From an uncultured Acidovorax sp. (GTDB lineage Bacteria; Pseudomonadota; Gammaproteobacteria; Burkholderiales; Burkholderiaceae_C), in the NCBI GenBank assembly GCA_913774955.1, contig CAJYKV010000022.1, positions 1-64,000 on the forward strand: a DNA stretch of 64,000 nt, read 5' to 3'. Shown here in pieces: positions 1 to 8,178 of this stretch. Both the position numbers and the translations under genes were made by a program. The notes below the pieces were generated by a model, which was not told the DNA's origin, ran no database searches, and saw nothing but the letters and a program-made list of their open reading frames with translations. How positions within the stretch are numbered: position 1 is the stretch's first letter; each line of letters opens with the position of its first letter.

Positions 1-149
1 ACATGCAGCAGCAGGAAGCCCTGACCCAGGCCGGCATCGCCAACATGGCCCGCCAGGCCCAGCTCAACTTCCAGAAGGAAATGGCGGAACTCAACGCCAA
101 GACCATCGGTGCGCTGGCCAAGTCCCTGTCCGGCCTCGCTCCGCAGTAA
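1..149 (+). CDS. C-terminal fragment of probable Hrp pilin/needle subunit (HrpY/HrpE-like)
   Basis: Only the last 48 codons are in the window; the reading frame is open at the left edge and stops at TAA 147-149. The visible peptide is helical, rich in Gln, Ala, Met and Leu, lacks Cys and Trp and ends in SGLAPQ, as in small polymerising type III pilins or needle subunits. In Xanthomonas and Ralstonia a pilin gene (hrpE/hrpY) stands close to the hrpB operon, which fits the position here, just before hrpB1. The subunit would be secreted and build the extracellular Hrp pilus. Identification rests on context and composition, not on a diagnostic motif, so another small hrp protein is possible. Confidence 0.45.
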   Translation, partial: MQQQEALTQAGIANMARQAQLNFQKEMAELNAKTIGALAKSLSGLAPQ

Positions 150-229
150 TGCGCCGCACCCGGCCATGCGGCTCCACGGCCGCATGGCCTGGCCCGGGCC
201 CGACGATCTTCTTCACCGAGGAAACCTCC

Positions 230-430
230 ATGCATGCTCCCGATGTCGCCCCGACGCCCGCGTCCGGCCTCCCGTCGGCGCACGCGCCCTATTCCGGCTT
301 CCTGGCTGCCGCCTGCCTGTCCTGCGCGGCGTATGCGGTCCAGGTCCACCACCATCCCCCGGCGACCGGCCGCCCCCTGCCCGCCGCGCCGGACGCATCC
401 CCCACCCTCTTCAGAAAGACCGCGCCATGA
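230..430 (+). CDS. Small hypothetical protein (66 aa) coupled to hrpB1
   Basis: A 66-codon frame starts at ATG 230 behind a good ribosome binding site (GAGGAA at 218-223, 6 bases upstream) and stops at TGA 428-430, overlapping the hrpB1 ATG by four bases (ATGA). That coupling is the main reason to call it a gene. The peptide has one short hydrophobic stretch (about residues 22-38, rich in Ala and Cys) between Pro/Ala/His-rich ends. I recognise no family. Position between a pilin-like gene and hrpB1 suggests a small cluster-specific component or accessory protein. It could also be only a translational leader for hrpB1. Confidence 0.5.
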   Translation: MHAPDVAPTPASGLPSAHAPYSGFLAAACLSCAAYAVQVHHHPPATGRPLPAAPDASPTLFRKTAP

Positions 431-942
431 CCCCCCAACTGTCCCGTCAAGAAGTGGTCGCGGGCCTCATCCATCTCGCGGCGGCCGCCGTCGAGCGCGA
501 GCTGACCGACGACGCCGCGGACATCCTCCAGGGAGCGCGCATCCTGCGCCCGCGCCTGCGGGAGCTGGACCTGCTGGAAGGGTGGATCTGCATCCAGCGG
601 GGCCAGGTGGCCGAGTGCGCCCGGCTCATGCGCAATGCGGAGAACAGCCCCACCCTCTGGGGCATGGCCAAGGCCCTGATGGCGCGGTGCCAGTACTTCC
701 TCATGGACCCGGCCTGGCGCATCAGCGCCGAGGAAGTGGCCGCGCACTGCAAGGACCCGTCCGCCCTCTACATCGTGCAGCGGCTTCTCGCGCCCCAGGG
801 CACGGGCAGCGGCGATGGCGACAGCACCCCGGACACGGGCGACGCCGCCGCGCCTCCACTGCTGCAGGCCACGGCGATGGCGCAGGGCGCGGCCCCTGCC
901 AACCCGCTCGCCAACCCTTTCGTATTCCAGTTGCGCGCCTGA
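427..942 (+). CDS. hrpB1: HrpB1/HrpK family type III secretion protein
   Basis: 171 aa. The sequence, with LAAAAVERELTDDAADIL near the N terminus followed by alpha-helical TPR-like segments, matches the HrpB1 (Xanthomonas) / HrpK (Ralstonia) family. HrpB1 is described in Xanthomonas as a periplasmic protein needed for pilus assembly; that role is inferred here from family membership. The C-terminal 40 residues are Gly/Asp/Ala-rich and probably flexible. ATG 427 overlaps the stop of the upstream 66-aa gene. It is followed 32 bases later by hrpB2, the usual order hrpB1-hrpB2-hrcJ. No signal peptide is evident. Confidence 0.85.
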   Translation: MTPQLSRQEVVAGLIHLAAAAVERELTDDAADILQGARILRPRLRELDLLEGWICIQRGQVAECARLMRNAENSPTLWGMAKALMARCQYFLMDPAWRISAEEVAAHCKDPSALYIVQRLLAPQGTGSGDGDSTPDTGDAAAPPLLQATAMAQGAAPANPLANPFVFQLRA

Positions 943-974
943 CCCTCGGCCGCCCGCCTGCCCAGGAGACCGCC

Positions 975-1355
975 ATGAACGCTCTTCCATTGCCCGTATC
1001 CCCCACCGCGGCCGTCGATGCAGGGGCCATCCAGCCCGGCAACCTGAACGCACTGGCGGAAAAATTCTCGCGCCTGATGGAGGGCGCGGGCACGTCCTCC
1101 GCCATCGATGCACCGCCGGACTCCACCGTGGGCAACGCCCTGCTCCACCAGGACGAATCCATGCGCAAGTCGCTCCAGGACATGCACGCCCTGGCGCATG
1201 CGCAGAAGGACGGATCGCTCAACGACATCGATCTCACCTCCCGGCAGGTCGAACTGATGTACCGCATGTCCACCATGCAATTCCAGTTCAATGCCATGGT
1301 GTACCTCGCCCAGGGCGCCAAGAGCGGCCTGCAGACACTGATGCGCAACCAGTGA
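975..1355 (+). CDS. hrpB2: HrpB2/HrpJ family inner-rod protein
   Basis: 126 aa, starting at ATG 975 behind AGGAGA (964-969). The C-terminal half, with VELMYRMSTMQFQFNAMVYLAQ, is the conserved helical signature of HrpB2 (SctI inner-rod type) proteins, which are early substrates and line the conduit between the export gate and the pilus. In Xanthomonas, HrpB2 is the substrate whose secretion is shut off by HrcU/HpaC-type switching. The N-terminal half is polar and variable, as expected for a secreted protein. It lies between hrpB1 and hrcJ in the conserved order. Confidence 0.88.
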   Translation: MNALPLPVSPTAAVDAGAIQPGNLNALAEKFSRLMEGAGTSSAIDAPPDSTVGNALLHQDESMRKSLQDMHALAHAQKDGSLNDIDLTSRQVELMYRMSTMQFQFNAMVYLAQGAKSGLQTLMRNQ

Positions 1356-1367
1356 CGGACGCACGCC

Positions 1368-2198
1368 ATGGCCTCCCACCTCCCCTCCACGCCCGGCCGC
1401 CGCGCGGGCCTGCGCCGCTGGCTGCTCCCGCTGCTCCTGCTGCTGGCCCTGGCCGGCTGCAAGAGCGACCTCTACACCAGGCAGACCGAATCCGACGCCA
1501 ACGACATGGTGGCGGCGCTGCTGGAGAGCGGCATCGACGCGGGCAAGGCCACGTCGGATGCCGGCAAGACCTGGAACGTGCAGGTCGACAAGGAAGACGT
1601 CGTGCGCTCGCTCGCGGTGCTGCGGTCGTACGGGCTGCCGCGCGAGCGGCACGTCACCCTCGGCGAGATGTTCAAGAAGGAAGGCCTCATCTCGACGCCG
1701 ACCGAAGAGCGCGTGCGCTTCATCTATGGCGTGGCCCAGCAGCTGGAAGCCACGCTGTCGCAGATCGACGGCGTGGTCACCGCGCGGGTGCACATCGTGC
1801 TGCCGAACAACGATCCGCTCGCCTCCACCGTCAAGCCGGCGAGCGCTTCGGTGTTCATCAAGTACCGTGAGAACGCCCCCACCGCCGGCCTGACGGCAGG
1901 CATCAAGAACATGGTGGCCCGCAGCGTGGAAGGGCTGACATACGAGAACGTCACGGTCACGCTCGTGCAGGGTATGCCCATCGGGCCGGCGGCCGCGCAA
2001 GTGCGCAAGCCGTCCCAGGCCGGGATGTGGGCCGCGCTGGGCGCCGCCCTGGCGCTGGTGCTCGGCGCCGCGGCGGGCTGGATCGCCTGGAAGCGTCCCG
2101 GCTGGCTGCCCGGCAGGCGCAGCCGCGATCCCGCGGGAACCGACGGCGATGCCGCGCCGGAGAAGGCGCCCGCACCCTCCCGGAGGCTCGCAGGATGA
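1368..2198 (+). CDS. hrcJ: HrcJ, inner-membrane ring lipoprotein (SctJ)
   Basis: 276 aa. A positively charged N terminus and Leu-rich core end in a lipobox (LALAGC), so the mature protein should be a lipoprotein. The periplasmic region carries the SctJ/FliF-type ring-building domains, with a conserved segment around ERVRFIYGVAQQLEATLSQIDG and VHIVLP. A single membrane helix near residues 222-244 and a short basic tail follow. HrcJ forms the inner-membrane ring with HrcD. The stop codon overlaps the hrpB4 start by four bases (ATGA), indicating translational coupling. Confidence 0.97.
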   Translation: MASHLPSTPGRRAGLRRWLLPLLLLLALAGCKSDLYTRQTESDANDMVAALLESGIDAGKATSDAGKTWNVQVDKEDVVRSLAVLRSYGLPRERHVTLGEMFKKEGLISTPTEERVRFIYGVAQQLEATLSQIDGVVTARVHIVLPNNDPLASTVKPASASVFIKYRENAPTAGLTAGIKNMVARSVEGLTYENVTVTLVQGMPIGPAAAQVRKPSQAGMWAALGAALALVLGAAAGWIAWKRPGWLPGRRSRDPAGTDGDAAPEKAPAPSRRLAG

Positions 2199-2815
2199 GC
2201 CGCGCCCAGGACCTCGCGCGGCTCGCCGGCGAGCTGCAGGCGCGCATCGAGGCGCTGCCCGAGCACGTGGACCCGAGCTGGCTCACGCCGGCGGGGCCGG
2301 CCGGCTCCGCGGAGGTCCCGCCGGAGATCCAGGGGGCCGTCTCCAGGGGCTGGTTCCTGCGGCTGTCCGGCTCGCTGCCGCCGCTGGACCTGCTGGAGGA
2401 CAGCGGCGCACGCCTCGCGCTGATGGACCGGCCCTCGCTGCTGGCGCGCCTGTGCGCGCTCGCGCTGATGGGCCGCCCGGGCGTGCTGCGCTGCTGCGTG
2501 CAGCGCAATGCCCGCCTGGCACTGCAGCAGGCCCTCGGTCCTGCGTTCGCGGTGCTGCGCGCGCGCGACGGCGGCCCCGCCGTGCCGCCGGAGGTGGCCG
2601 GTTGGCCGCCGATCGCCTGGTCCTGGGTGGGCTACCGGGAGCTGGTGCGCGCGGGCACCTGGCCCGACCGCGGCCTGCGGCGCATGGTGCGCCTCGCCCT
2701 GCCGGCATCGCGCGCCGACGCGCCCTGCCCCGGCGCGGTGCCGCGGGCCTCCATGGCCGCCCGCGACCGGCTGCGGGCCGTCGAAACCCTTTTTGCGGGA
2801 GATGTTCCATGCTGA
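2195..2815 (+). CDS. hrpB4: HrpB4/HrpH family protein (SctK-like)
   Basis: 206 aa, beginning at the ATG overlapping the hrcJ stop. The position between hrcJ and hrcL, the size and a Trp/Pro/Leu-rich sequence fit HrpB4 (Xanthomonas) / HrpH (Ralstonia), the SctK class of sorting-platform proteins that links the inner ring to the C-ring. SctK proteins diverge strongly, so assignment depends largely on synteny. No membrane segment or signal peptide is seen, so the protein should be cytoplasmic. Its end overlaps the hrcL start by seven bases. Confidence 0.8.
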   Translation: MSRAQDLARLAGELQARIEALPEHVDPSWLTPAGPAGSAEVPPEIQGAVSRGWFLRLSGSLPPLDLLEDSGARLALMDRPSLLARLCALALMGRPGVLRCCVQRNARLALQQALGPAFAVLRARDGGPAVPPEVAGWPPIAWSWVGYRELVRAGTWPDRGLRRMVRLALPASRADAPCPGAVPRASMAARDRLRAVETLFAGDVPC

Positions 2816-3573
2816 TCTGGTCCTCGCCCCGTGGCACGAGCCTGCAGGCGCCTTCCGGCATCCTGCGGGCCGGCGACTTCGACACGGCATGCGATGCGCT
2901 GGCCATCCTCGACCAGGCACGGAAAGAGCGCGAGCACCTGGCGGCGCAGGCCCGGCAGGACGCCGCCGTGCTGCTGGCACGCGCGCGCGCGGAGGCCGAG
3001 CAGCTGCGCGCCGACGCCGCGGCGGAAGCCGTGGACCTGGTCGCGCAGACCACCGCCCAGGCCTCGGAGGAATTCGTGCGCCGCTGGCATGCGCAGCTCG
3101 CGGACCTGCAGGCCTCCAGCGAGGCGGCCATGGCGCGCATGGAACGGCGGCTGGCCGCCATCGTCACCACCGCGGTACAGCGCATGGTGATGGCGGAGCC
3201 GCGCGAAGCGCTGATGCGCCGGGCAGTGCTCACCCTGCGCGACACGATGAGCGAGGCGCGTGCCGCCCGGCTGCACGTGCACCCCGACGACGTGCCCGCG
3301 GCCCGCGCGGCCCTGTCGGTCGTCGCGGGCGACCCGGATGCGCCGCGCGTACAGATCGAGGCCGACCCCGGCATCGCTCCCGGCGGCAGCATCTTCGAAA
3401 CCGACATGGGCCGGCTCGACACCAGCCTGGCCGTGCAGCTGCAGGGCCTGCGCAGCGCGCTGGAAGGCGCCGTGCGCATCGCCCTCTGCGAACGCGTCGG
3501 CACGCCGGGGGAGCGGACCGGCGGCAGTGTGGAGGCGGGACCCGCCCCGGCACCCGGCGGCATCGCGAACTAG
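2809..3573 (+). CDS. hrcL: HrcL (HrpB5), ATPase stator/regulator (SctL)
   Basis: 254 aa. Residues about 30-115 form a long charged helix rich in Ala, Arg, Glu and Gln, and the C-terminal half has the FliH/SctL/V-ATPase E-subunit pattern, including the segment [19 protein letters not shown]. SctL proteins dimerise through the coiled coil, bind the ATPase and connect it to the C-ring. The gene overlaps hrpB4 by seven bases and lies 46 bases before hrcN, the expected partner. The low-complexity Gly/Pro tail is probably dispensable. Confidence 0.92.
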   Translation: MLIWSSPRGTSLQAPSGILRAGDFDTACDALAILDQARKEREHLAAQARQDAAVLLARARAEAEQLRADAAAEAVDLVAQTTAQASEEFVRRWHAQLADLQASSEAAMARMERRLAAIVTTAVQRMVMAEPREALMRRAVLTLRDTMSEARAARLHVHPDDVPAARAALSVVAGDPDAPRVQIEADPGIAPGGSIFETDMGRLDTSLAVQLQGLRSALEGAVRIALCERVGTPGERTGGSVEAGPAPAPGGIAN

Positions 3574-3619
3574 CTATCCCCCTTTCCCAGCACGCCGCAC
3601 CGCGGCAATGGAGACGACG

Positions 3620-4948
3620 ATGGACGACGTCAGCGAGATTTCCCGCATCGCGCGCTGGATGGAGCGCGAAGTGGCCTCCGCCCCCCTGGCGCGGCGCAGC
3701 GGCAAGGTGTCGGAAGTGGTCGGCACCCTGATCCGGGTGACCGGACTGGATGCCAAGCTCGGGGAGCTGTGCCACGTGCTGGACGAGCACGGCGGCCTGC
3801 TGCAGGCGGCCGAGGTGGTGGCCTTCGCGGGCGGGCAAGTCATCCTCTCGCCTTTCGGCCCGATCCTGGGCGTGCGCAGCGGCTCCGCCGTGGTGGGCCT
3901 GGGCGACGTGCTCTCGGTCCCCGTCGGCCCCCGGCTGCTGGGCCGCGTCATCGACAGCCTGGGCCAGCCGATCGACGGCAAGGGCCCGCTCGGCTGCCAC
4001 GACACGCGCCCCATCTTCGCGCTGCCGCCCAGCCCGATGGAACGCGCGCTGATCGAAAAACCGCTCGCCACCGGCGTGAAGGCCATCGACGGCCTGCTCA
4101 CGCTCGGCGAGGGCCAGCGCATGGGCATCTTCGCGCCGGCCGGCGTCGGCAAGAGCACGCTGATGGGCATGCTCGCCCGCGGCACCCAGTGCGACGTGAG
4201 CGTGATCGCACTGATCGGCGAGCGCGGCCGCGAAGTGCGCGAATTCGTCGAATTCATCCTCGGCGAGGAGGGCATGGCGCGCTCCGTGGTGGTGTGCGCC
4301 ACCTCGGACCGGTCCTCCAGCGAGCGCGCCAAGGCGGCCCACGTGGCCACGGCCGTGGCGGAGTACTACCGCGACCAGGGCCTGAAGGTGCTGCTGATGA
4401 TGGACTCGCTCACCCGCTTCGCGCGCGCGCAGCGCGAGATCGGCCTGGCGGCGGGCGAACCGCCTGCGCGCCGCGGCTTCCCGCCCTCGGTCTTCGCGGA
4501 GATCCCGCGCCTGCTGGAGCGCGCCGGCATGGGCGCGCGCGGCTCCATCACCGCGCTCTACACCGTGCTCTACGAAGACGAGAGCGGCAACGACCCGATC
4601 TCGGAGGAAGTGCGCGGCATCCTGGACGGTCACATGATCCTCTCGCGCAAGATCGCCGCGCGCAACCAGTACCCGGCCATCGACGTGCTGGGCAGCCTCT
4701 CGCGCGTGATGTCGCAGATCGTGCCGCGCGAGCACCAGCAGGCCGGCGGCCGCTTCCGGCAGCTCATGGCCAAGTACGACGAGATCGAGCCCCTGGTGCA
4801 GATGGGTGAATACCGGTCCGGCAACGATCCGCTCGCGGACGAGGCCATGGAGAAGCACGCGGCGATCCGCGACTTCCTCAACCAGTCCACGTCGGACCTG
4901 TGGGAGTTCGCGAACTCGGTCGATACGCTGGCGTGCGTCGCGGGCTGA
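3620..4948 (+). CDS. hrcN: HrcN, type III secretion ATPase (SctN)
   Basis: 442 aa F1-beta/FliI-type ATPase that unfolds and strips chaperones from substrates at the base of the injectisome. The Walker A motif (PAGVGKST) lies around residues 174-181, followed by [10 protein letters not shown] and a Walker B region LLMMDSLTR with the catalytic-Glu region GERGRE, all intact. ATG 3620 is preferred because GGAG (3610-3613) stands six bases upstream; an in-frame ATG at 3608 would add four residues. In Xanthomonas and Ralstonia hrpB7 and hrcT follow on the same strand; here both lie about 5 kb away on the opposite strand. Confidence 0.97.
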   Translation: MDDVSEISRIARWMEREVASAPLARRSGKVSEVVGTLIRVTGLDAKLGELCHVLDEHGGLLQAAEVVAFAGGQVILSPFGPILGVRSGSAVVGLGDVLSVPVGPRLLGRVIDSLGQPIDGKGPLGCHDTRPIFALPPSPMERALIEKPLATGVKAIDGLLTLGEGQRMGIFAPAGVGKSTLMGMLARGTQCDVSVIALIGERGREVREFVEFILGEEGMARSVVVCATSDRSSSERAKAAHVATAVAEYYRDQGLKVLLMMDSLTRFARAQREIGLAAGEPPARRGFPPSVFAEIPRLLERAGMGARGSITALYTVLYEDESGNDPISEEVRGILDGHMILSRKIAARNQYPAIDVLGSLSRVMSQIVPREHQQAGGRFRQLMAKYDEIEPLVQMGEYRSGNDPLADEAMEKHAAIRDFLNQSTSDLWEFANSVDTLACVAG

Positions 4949-4989
4949 CGGCCCGGCGCCCGCCGCGGCACTGGCGGGGCACGCCGCCG

Positions 4990-5022
4990 AAAAAAAGGGC
5001 CGCGCCGGAAGCCGGTGCGGCC
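4990..5022 (-). terminator. Rho-independent terminator of the chaperone-effector operon
   Basis: Read on the minus strand, a GC stem (GGCCGC/GCGGCC arms at 5017-5022 and 4998-5003) is followed directly by seven T residues (4996-4990). It lies about 70 bases past the stop of the 595-aa gene. On the plus strand there is no T-run, so it would not act as an intrinsic terminator for hrcN. Confidence 0.8.
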
Positions 5023-5089
5023 AGAAGAGAGGAAGAAGCACCGCCTGCGCAAGGTACACGCACGCGCGGGCGGACCGGCGGAGCGGTGG

Positions 5090-6877
5090 TCAGGCGTTCT
5101 CGGTGCCGCGTGCCGCGGGCGGCTGGCGGTCTTCCGCGCTGCGCACCGCGCCCTCGGCCTGCCAGGTCGAGGTGATGGTCTTGTAATGCACCGCGGACAG
5201 CACGCTCAACGCGCCGTTGGTCAACAGGGAACTGACCCCTGCGGGCAGGCCCTTGGTGACGACCGCCATCATCTCCCCCATGGAATTGAGGTGGTTGATG
5301 ATCGCCAGGCGCGTCACGGCGTGGTCCTTCAGGCGGCCGAAGTCGTTGGGCTTGATGTGCGGCGCCAGCACCTGCTGCGAGCCTGCCTGGTTCGCTTCCT
5401 GCTGGTTCACCGCGAACCAGTCGGAAGTTTCCAGCGCCGTGTTGAGGGCGGCCTTCACGCCGATCATCTTCGCCGTGGCGCGGATGGCTTCCGGCAGGGA
5501 CAGCCCCTCCACCATTCCTCCGCGCAACACATCGCGCACGTCGCCGGCCGTCACGCCCGTGGACGAGACCGCCGACAGGCCGACCTTCATGCCCTTGGGC
5601 AGCACCAGGGGAGGCAGCACGCTCCAGGCATAGGCGGTCGCCATGTTCGAGCCGCCGTAGAGCATCGCCGCGCCAGCGAGGTAGTTGCGGCTGACACCGT
5701 GGCTGCCGTCGATCTTGACCATGCCGAACTTCGACTGGATGCTGTCGCGCATCAGCGCGTAGACGATCGTCTTGGCTTCGCTGGCGATGCTGGAGGCGGC
5801 GAACGAGCTGTCACCCCGGAGCATCCCATGGACCGCGAAGCCCACGTTCACCATCAGCGAAGTCACCTGCAGCGCCACCACGCGGTCCGAGTGCTGCTGC
5901 TGCTCCTTGCGCAGCGCGGCCTGCTCCCGCGGTGTCTTGCCCGCCCATTCCTGCGGGCTCAGCGCATGGAATCCCCGTGCCGCCTCGTCGGGATTGCGCT
6001 TCTCGCGCACCTGGCGCAGCGACTGCAACGACATGTTGATGACGCCCATGCCCAGCTCCACGCCCAGCAGCGCGCCCGCCGGCGCCCGGCGCAAGCCCGC
6101 GATCATGGCCTCCGCGGCCACCTCGCGCACGGCCGTGGAGAACCCCACGGCCACGCCCTGGTGCACCAGATGGCCGAGCGCCGCCTTGGGAAGGCGCAGC
6201 ACGGCGCCGCTGCCCCGGCTCCACGCGGACGCGATGTGGCTGCGGGCCAGGGTGACCGGCGCCACGGCGGTCCGGCCGAGCGCCGCAACGCCGTGCAGCG
6301 CGGTGCTTCCGGCGCCGGCGGCGAGGCGGCCCAGGTCCGTGAGAGCCTGGCGATTCAGTGCCGCCTGGGCCCTGCGGCGCAGCGCGGCGGCCGCACCCCG
6401 ACGTGCGCTCTGCTGTGCGGGCGCGCCGGACGGCTCCGTGGCGGCGGCCTCGATCCCGCCCGCCCGCGATGCGTCCTCCGCGCGCGGGTCCACCTCGTGC
6501 TCGGGCACCGCTTCGTGGCGGAGGGATGTGCGCGCATCGCGCTGGAAGGCGCCGCTCTGCGACGGCCCGCCCCAGTCCGAGAAGGCACTGAGGTATCCCG
6601 AATCCGAGCCGATGGACACATCGTCGGACCGCTGGCTGCGGACGTCCCACAGCGGTACATCGGCGCCTTCGCCGGGCAGTGCGCCATGGTACGCGGGTGC
6701 GGCCGCCGGAGGGGTCCTTCTGCTGGAGTTGCGTGATGGCGGCGCGGTGCCCGGCTCATGCCGCAGGCTGCGGCTGCGGCTGCCGGGCGGTGCCGTGGAG
6801 CCGCCCTCGCGCGTGCCCGCGCTCTTTTCGGCACGGGAACTGGAGGCGGAACGGGAGGTGAAGGCAATGGGATCCAT
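5090..6877 (-). CDS. Putative type III effector or translocator, 595 aa
   Basis: The start MDPIAFTSRS at 6877 begins a protein whose first 180 residues are Ser/Pro/Arg/Gly-rich and poor in hydrophobics, typical of type III secretion signals and disordered effector N termini. The rest contains Ala/Gly-rich, mildly hydrophobic helices (around residues 220-330 and 370-450) that could enter membranes. I recognise no catalytic motif or named family. It lies four bases behind two chaperone-like genes in one operon with a PIP box and ends in a strong terminator, so HrpX control and secretion are likely. A translocon protein (HrpF/PopF-like role) is an alternative to a host-acting effector. The ribosome binding site is weak (AGG about 12 bases upstream). 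Confidence 0.6.
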   Translation of the reverse strand: MDPIAFTSRSASSSRAEKSAGTREGGSTAPPGSRSRSLRHEPGTAPPSRNSSRRTPPAAAPAYHGALPGEGADVPLWDVRSQRSDDVSIGSDSGYLSAFSDWGGPSQSGAFQRDARTSLRHEAVPEHEVDPRAEDASRAGGIEAAATEPSGAPAQQSARRGAAAALRRRAQAALNRQALTDLGRLAAGAGSTALHGVAALGRTAVAPVTLARSHIASAWSRGSGAVLRLPKAALGHLVHQGVAVGFSTAVREVAAEAMIAGLRRAPAGALLGVELGMGVINMSLQSLRQVREKRNPDEAARGFHALSPQEWAGKTPREQAALRKEQQQHSDRVVALQVTSLMVNVGFAVHGMLRGDSSFAASSIASEAKTIVYALMRDSIQSKFGMVKIDGSHGVSRNYLAGAAMLYGGSNMATAYAWSVLPPLVLPKGMKVGLSAVSSTGVTAGDVRDVLRGGMVEGLSLPEAIRATAKMIGVKAALNTALETSDWFAVNQQEANQAGSQQVLAPHIKPNDFGRLKDHAVTRLAIINHLNSMGEMMAVVTKGLPAGVSSLLTNGALSVLSAVHYKTITSTWQAEGAVRSAEDRQPPAARGTENA

Positions 6878-6881
6878 GAGG

Positions 6882-7394
6882 TCACACCTGTCTGATGGCG
6901 ACGGAGTCCGCCGGAGGGGAAGGAAGAGAGTGGGCGGGGGCGGGGGCGGGGGCGGAACCGGAACCGGGTGCCCCGAACGTCTGGGCGAATGCGCCGAGCT
7001 GCCGGACGGCGTCGGCAAGCGATCCGGCATCGGCCAAAGACCAGCGCCGCAGCAGCACGGCACCGGCCAGCCCCAGCGCGAACGCCACGCCGGCGCCCAC
7101 GAACAGCTGGATGTTGGCGGCCAGTGCCGCCTGGGCGCGGTCGGCCTGACCGAAGTAATCGGGGCTCAGGGCCACCGACAGCAGCAGTGCCTGCTCGCCG
7201 GAATCGGCGGCCACGGCGACGGTGAGCTGCTGCAGTTCGAAGCGCCCGGTGCACGCGGCCTCGCGGGCCTGTGCGGCGCTGGCGCCCAGCACCAGCGCGG
7301 CATCGCGGACCAGCCGCTGCGCATGGGGGGATGCGTCGAATTCCTGCACGGGCGCGGACCCGCCGTGCACCGGGTCATGGACCGCAGTGCTCAC
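6882..7394 (-). CDS. Putative type III secretion chaperone (170 aa)
   Basis: Starts at GTG 7394, whose bases overlap the upstream stop (GTGA). The middle has FELQQLTVAVAADSGEQALLLSVALSPD and then a helical A/L-rich segment, the alternating strand-helix pattern of CesT-like chaperones. The last 35 residues are Pro/Ala/Ser-rich. A stretch around residues 98-122 is hydrophobic enough to be scored as a membrane helix, which is unusual for a chaperone. Location between another chaperone-like gene and the putative effector gene suggests it binds that product. The family call is inference from pattern and context only. Confidence 0.5.
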   Translation of the reverse strand: MSTAVHDPVHGGSAPVQEFDASPHAQRLVRDAALVLGASAAQAREAACTGRFELQQLTVAVAADSGEQALLLSVALSPDYFGQADRAQAALAANIQLFVGAGVAFALGLAGAVLLRRWSLADAGSLADAVRQLGAFAQTFGAPGSGSAPAPAPAHSLPSPPADSVAIRQV

Positions 7395-7879
7395 GCGGAT
7401 GCCTCCCTCTGGAGCGCGCTTTCCGCCAGCGCCTGCGCGCCTTCCGCGACGGCCTTGCACAGAGAGAGCATGCCGTCGAACTGCGCCGCCAGCGTGCGCG
7501 CATCGTCGAGCCTCGGGTCGAGCGGCATCAGCAGCAGCGCGTCGCCGTCCGGATCCAGGCTGAAGATCCACGGCGCGACCAGGAGGGCCTGTCCGTTGGC
7601 CAGCAACAGGGCCTCGTTCCAGCGGGAGGGGGTGACGCTGTCGGGACGGGGCATCTGGGCCGTGGCGAGCCAGCGCCCGCTCACGTTACCGGCTGCCGCG
7701 GCGACGGACAGCAGGACGCCGTCCACCTGGATGGCGCCATGCTGCGCGAAGGCGCGGGCGGCGGTGTCGTCCGCGCCCATTCTGCGGACGGCGGCCTCCG
7801 CGCACGCGCGGCGGCCAGGGGAGAGGGAACTCTGCAGAGGCGCAAGCGCGCCGGGTGGTTCAGCAATATCGGTGGACAT
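7391..7879 (-). CDS. Putative type III secretion chaperone (162 aa), first gene of effector operon
   Basis: ATG 7879 has a strong ribosome binding site (GGGAGG, about four bases upstream). The sequence WNEALLLANGQALLVAPWIFSLDPDGDALLLMPLD followed by an amphipathic helix resembles the beta-strand core and C-terminal helix of CesT-family chaperones. It overlaps the next gene by four bases and lies downstream of a PIP box and -10 element. Two chaperone-like genes in tandem before one large secreted-protein gene suggest a heterodimeric or dual-chaperone arrangement. No named homologue is recognised. Confidence 0.5.
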   Translation of the reverse strand: MSTDIAEPPGALAPLQSSLSPGRRACAEAAVRRMGADDTAARAFAQHGAIQVDGVLLSVAAAAGNVSGRWLATAQMPRPDSVTPSRWNEALLLANGQALLVAPWIFSLDPDGDALLLMPLDPRLDDARTLAAQFDGMLSLCKAVAEGAQALAESALQREASA

Positions 7880-7970
7880 ACGCCTCCCGCGTCGATCGGA
7901 TGATGGTGGTGGGGACGGCCCGGCGGACGTCCCGCGCACCGGCGGGACATGGCGCAGGCCACTGGAATTC

Positions 7971-8031
7971 ATCCTATGAACGCGGTCGCTGCGCGGAGCA
8001 CTGCGCACGAAGCCCGTTTTCAGGAGGCGAA
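7971..8031 (-). promoter_or_regulatory. PIP-box promoter of the chaperone-effector operon
   Basis: On the minus strand TTCGC (8031-8027), N15, TTCGT (8011-8007) matches the HrpX plant-inducible promoter box with one mismatch and exactly fits the Ralstonia-type TTCG-N16-TTCG. Thirty bases further comes TAGGAT (7976-7971), matching the YANNNT -10 rule. The first gene starts 92 bases after the -10. Confidence 0.75.
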
Positions 8032-8089
8032 GCCGCCGGAGCAGCCTGCAGGACGACCCTGGACGGAGGGGGAATGGGGTGCAGGCACG

Positions 8090-8126
8090 AAAAAAGTCCG
8101 CCCAGCCGCGAACGGGCCGGGCGGAC
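8090..8126 (-). terminator. Rho-independent terminator of the harpin gene
   Basis: On the minus strand an eight-base stem (GTCCGCCC at 8126-8119 pairing with 8103-8096) is followed by six T residues (8095-8090). It lies just beyond the harpin stop codon and separates that gene from the effector operon promoter. Confidence 0.85.
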
Positions 8127-8178
8127 GGAGATGCCGCGCGATGGTCCGCAGGCGTGCCTGCGGACCGTGAGGGGCCGC

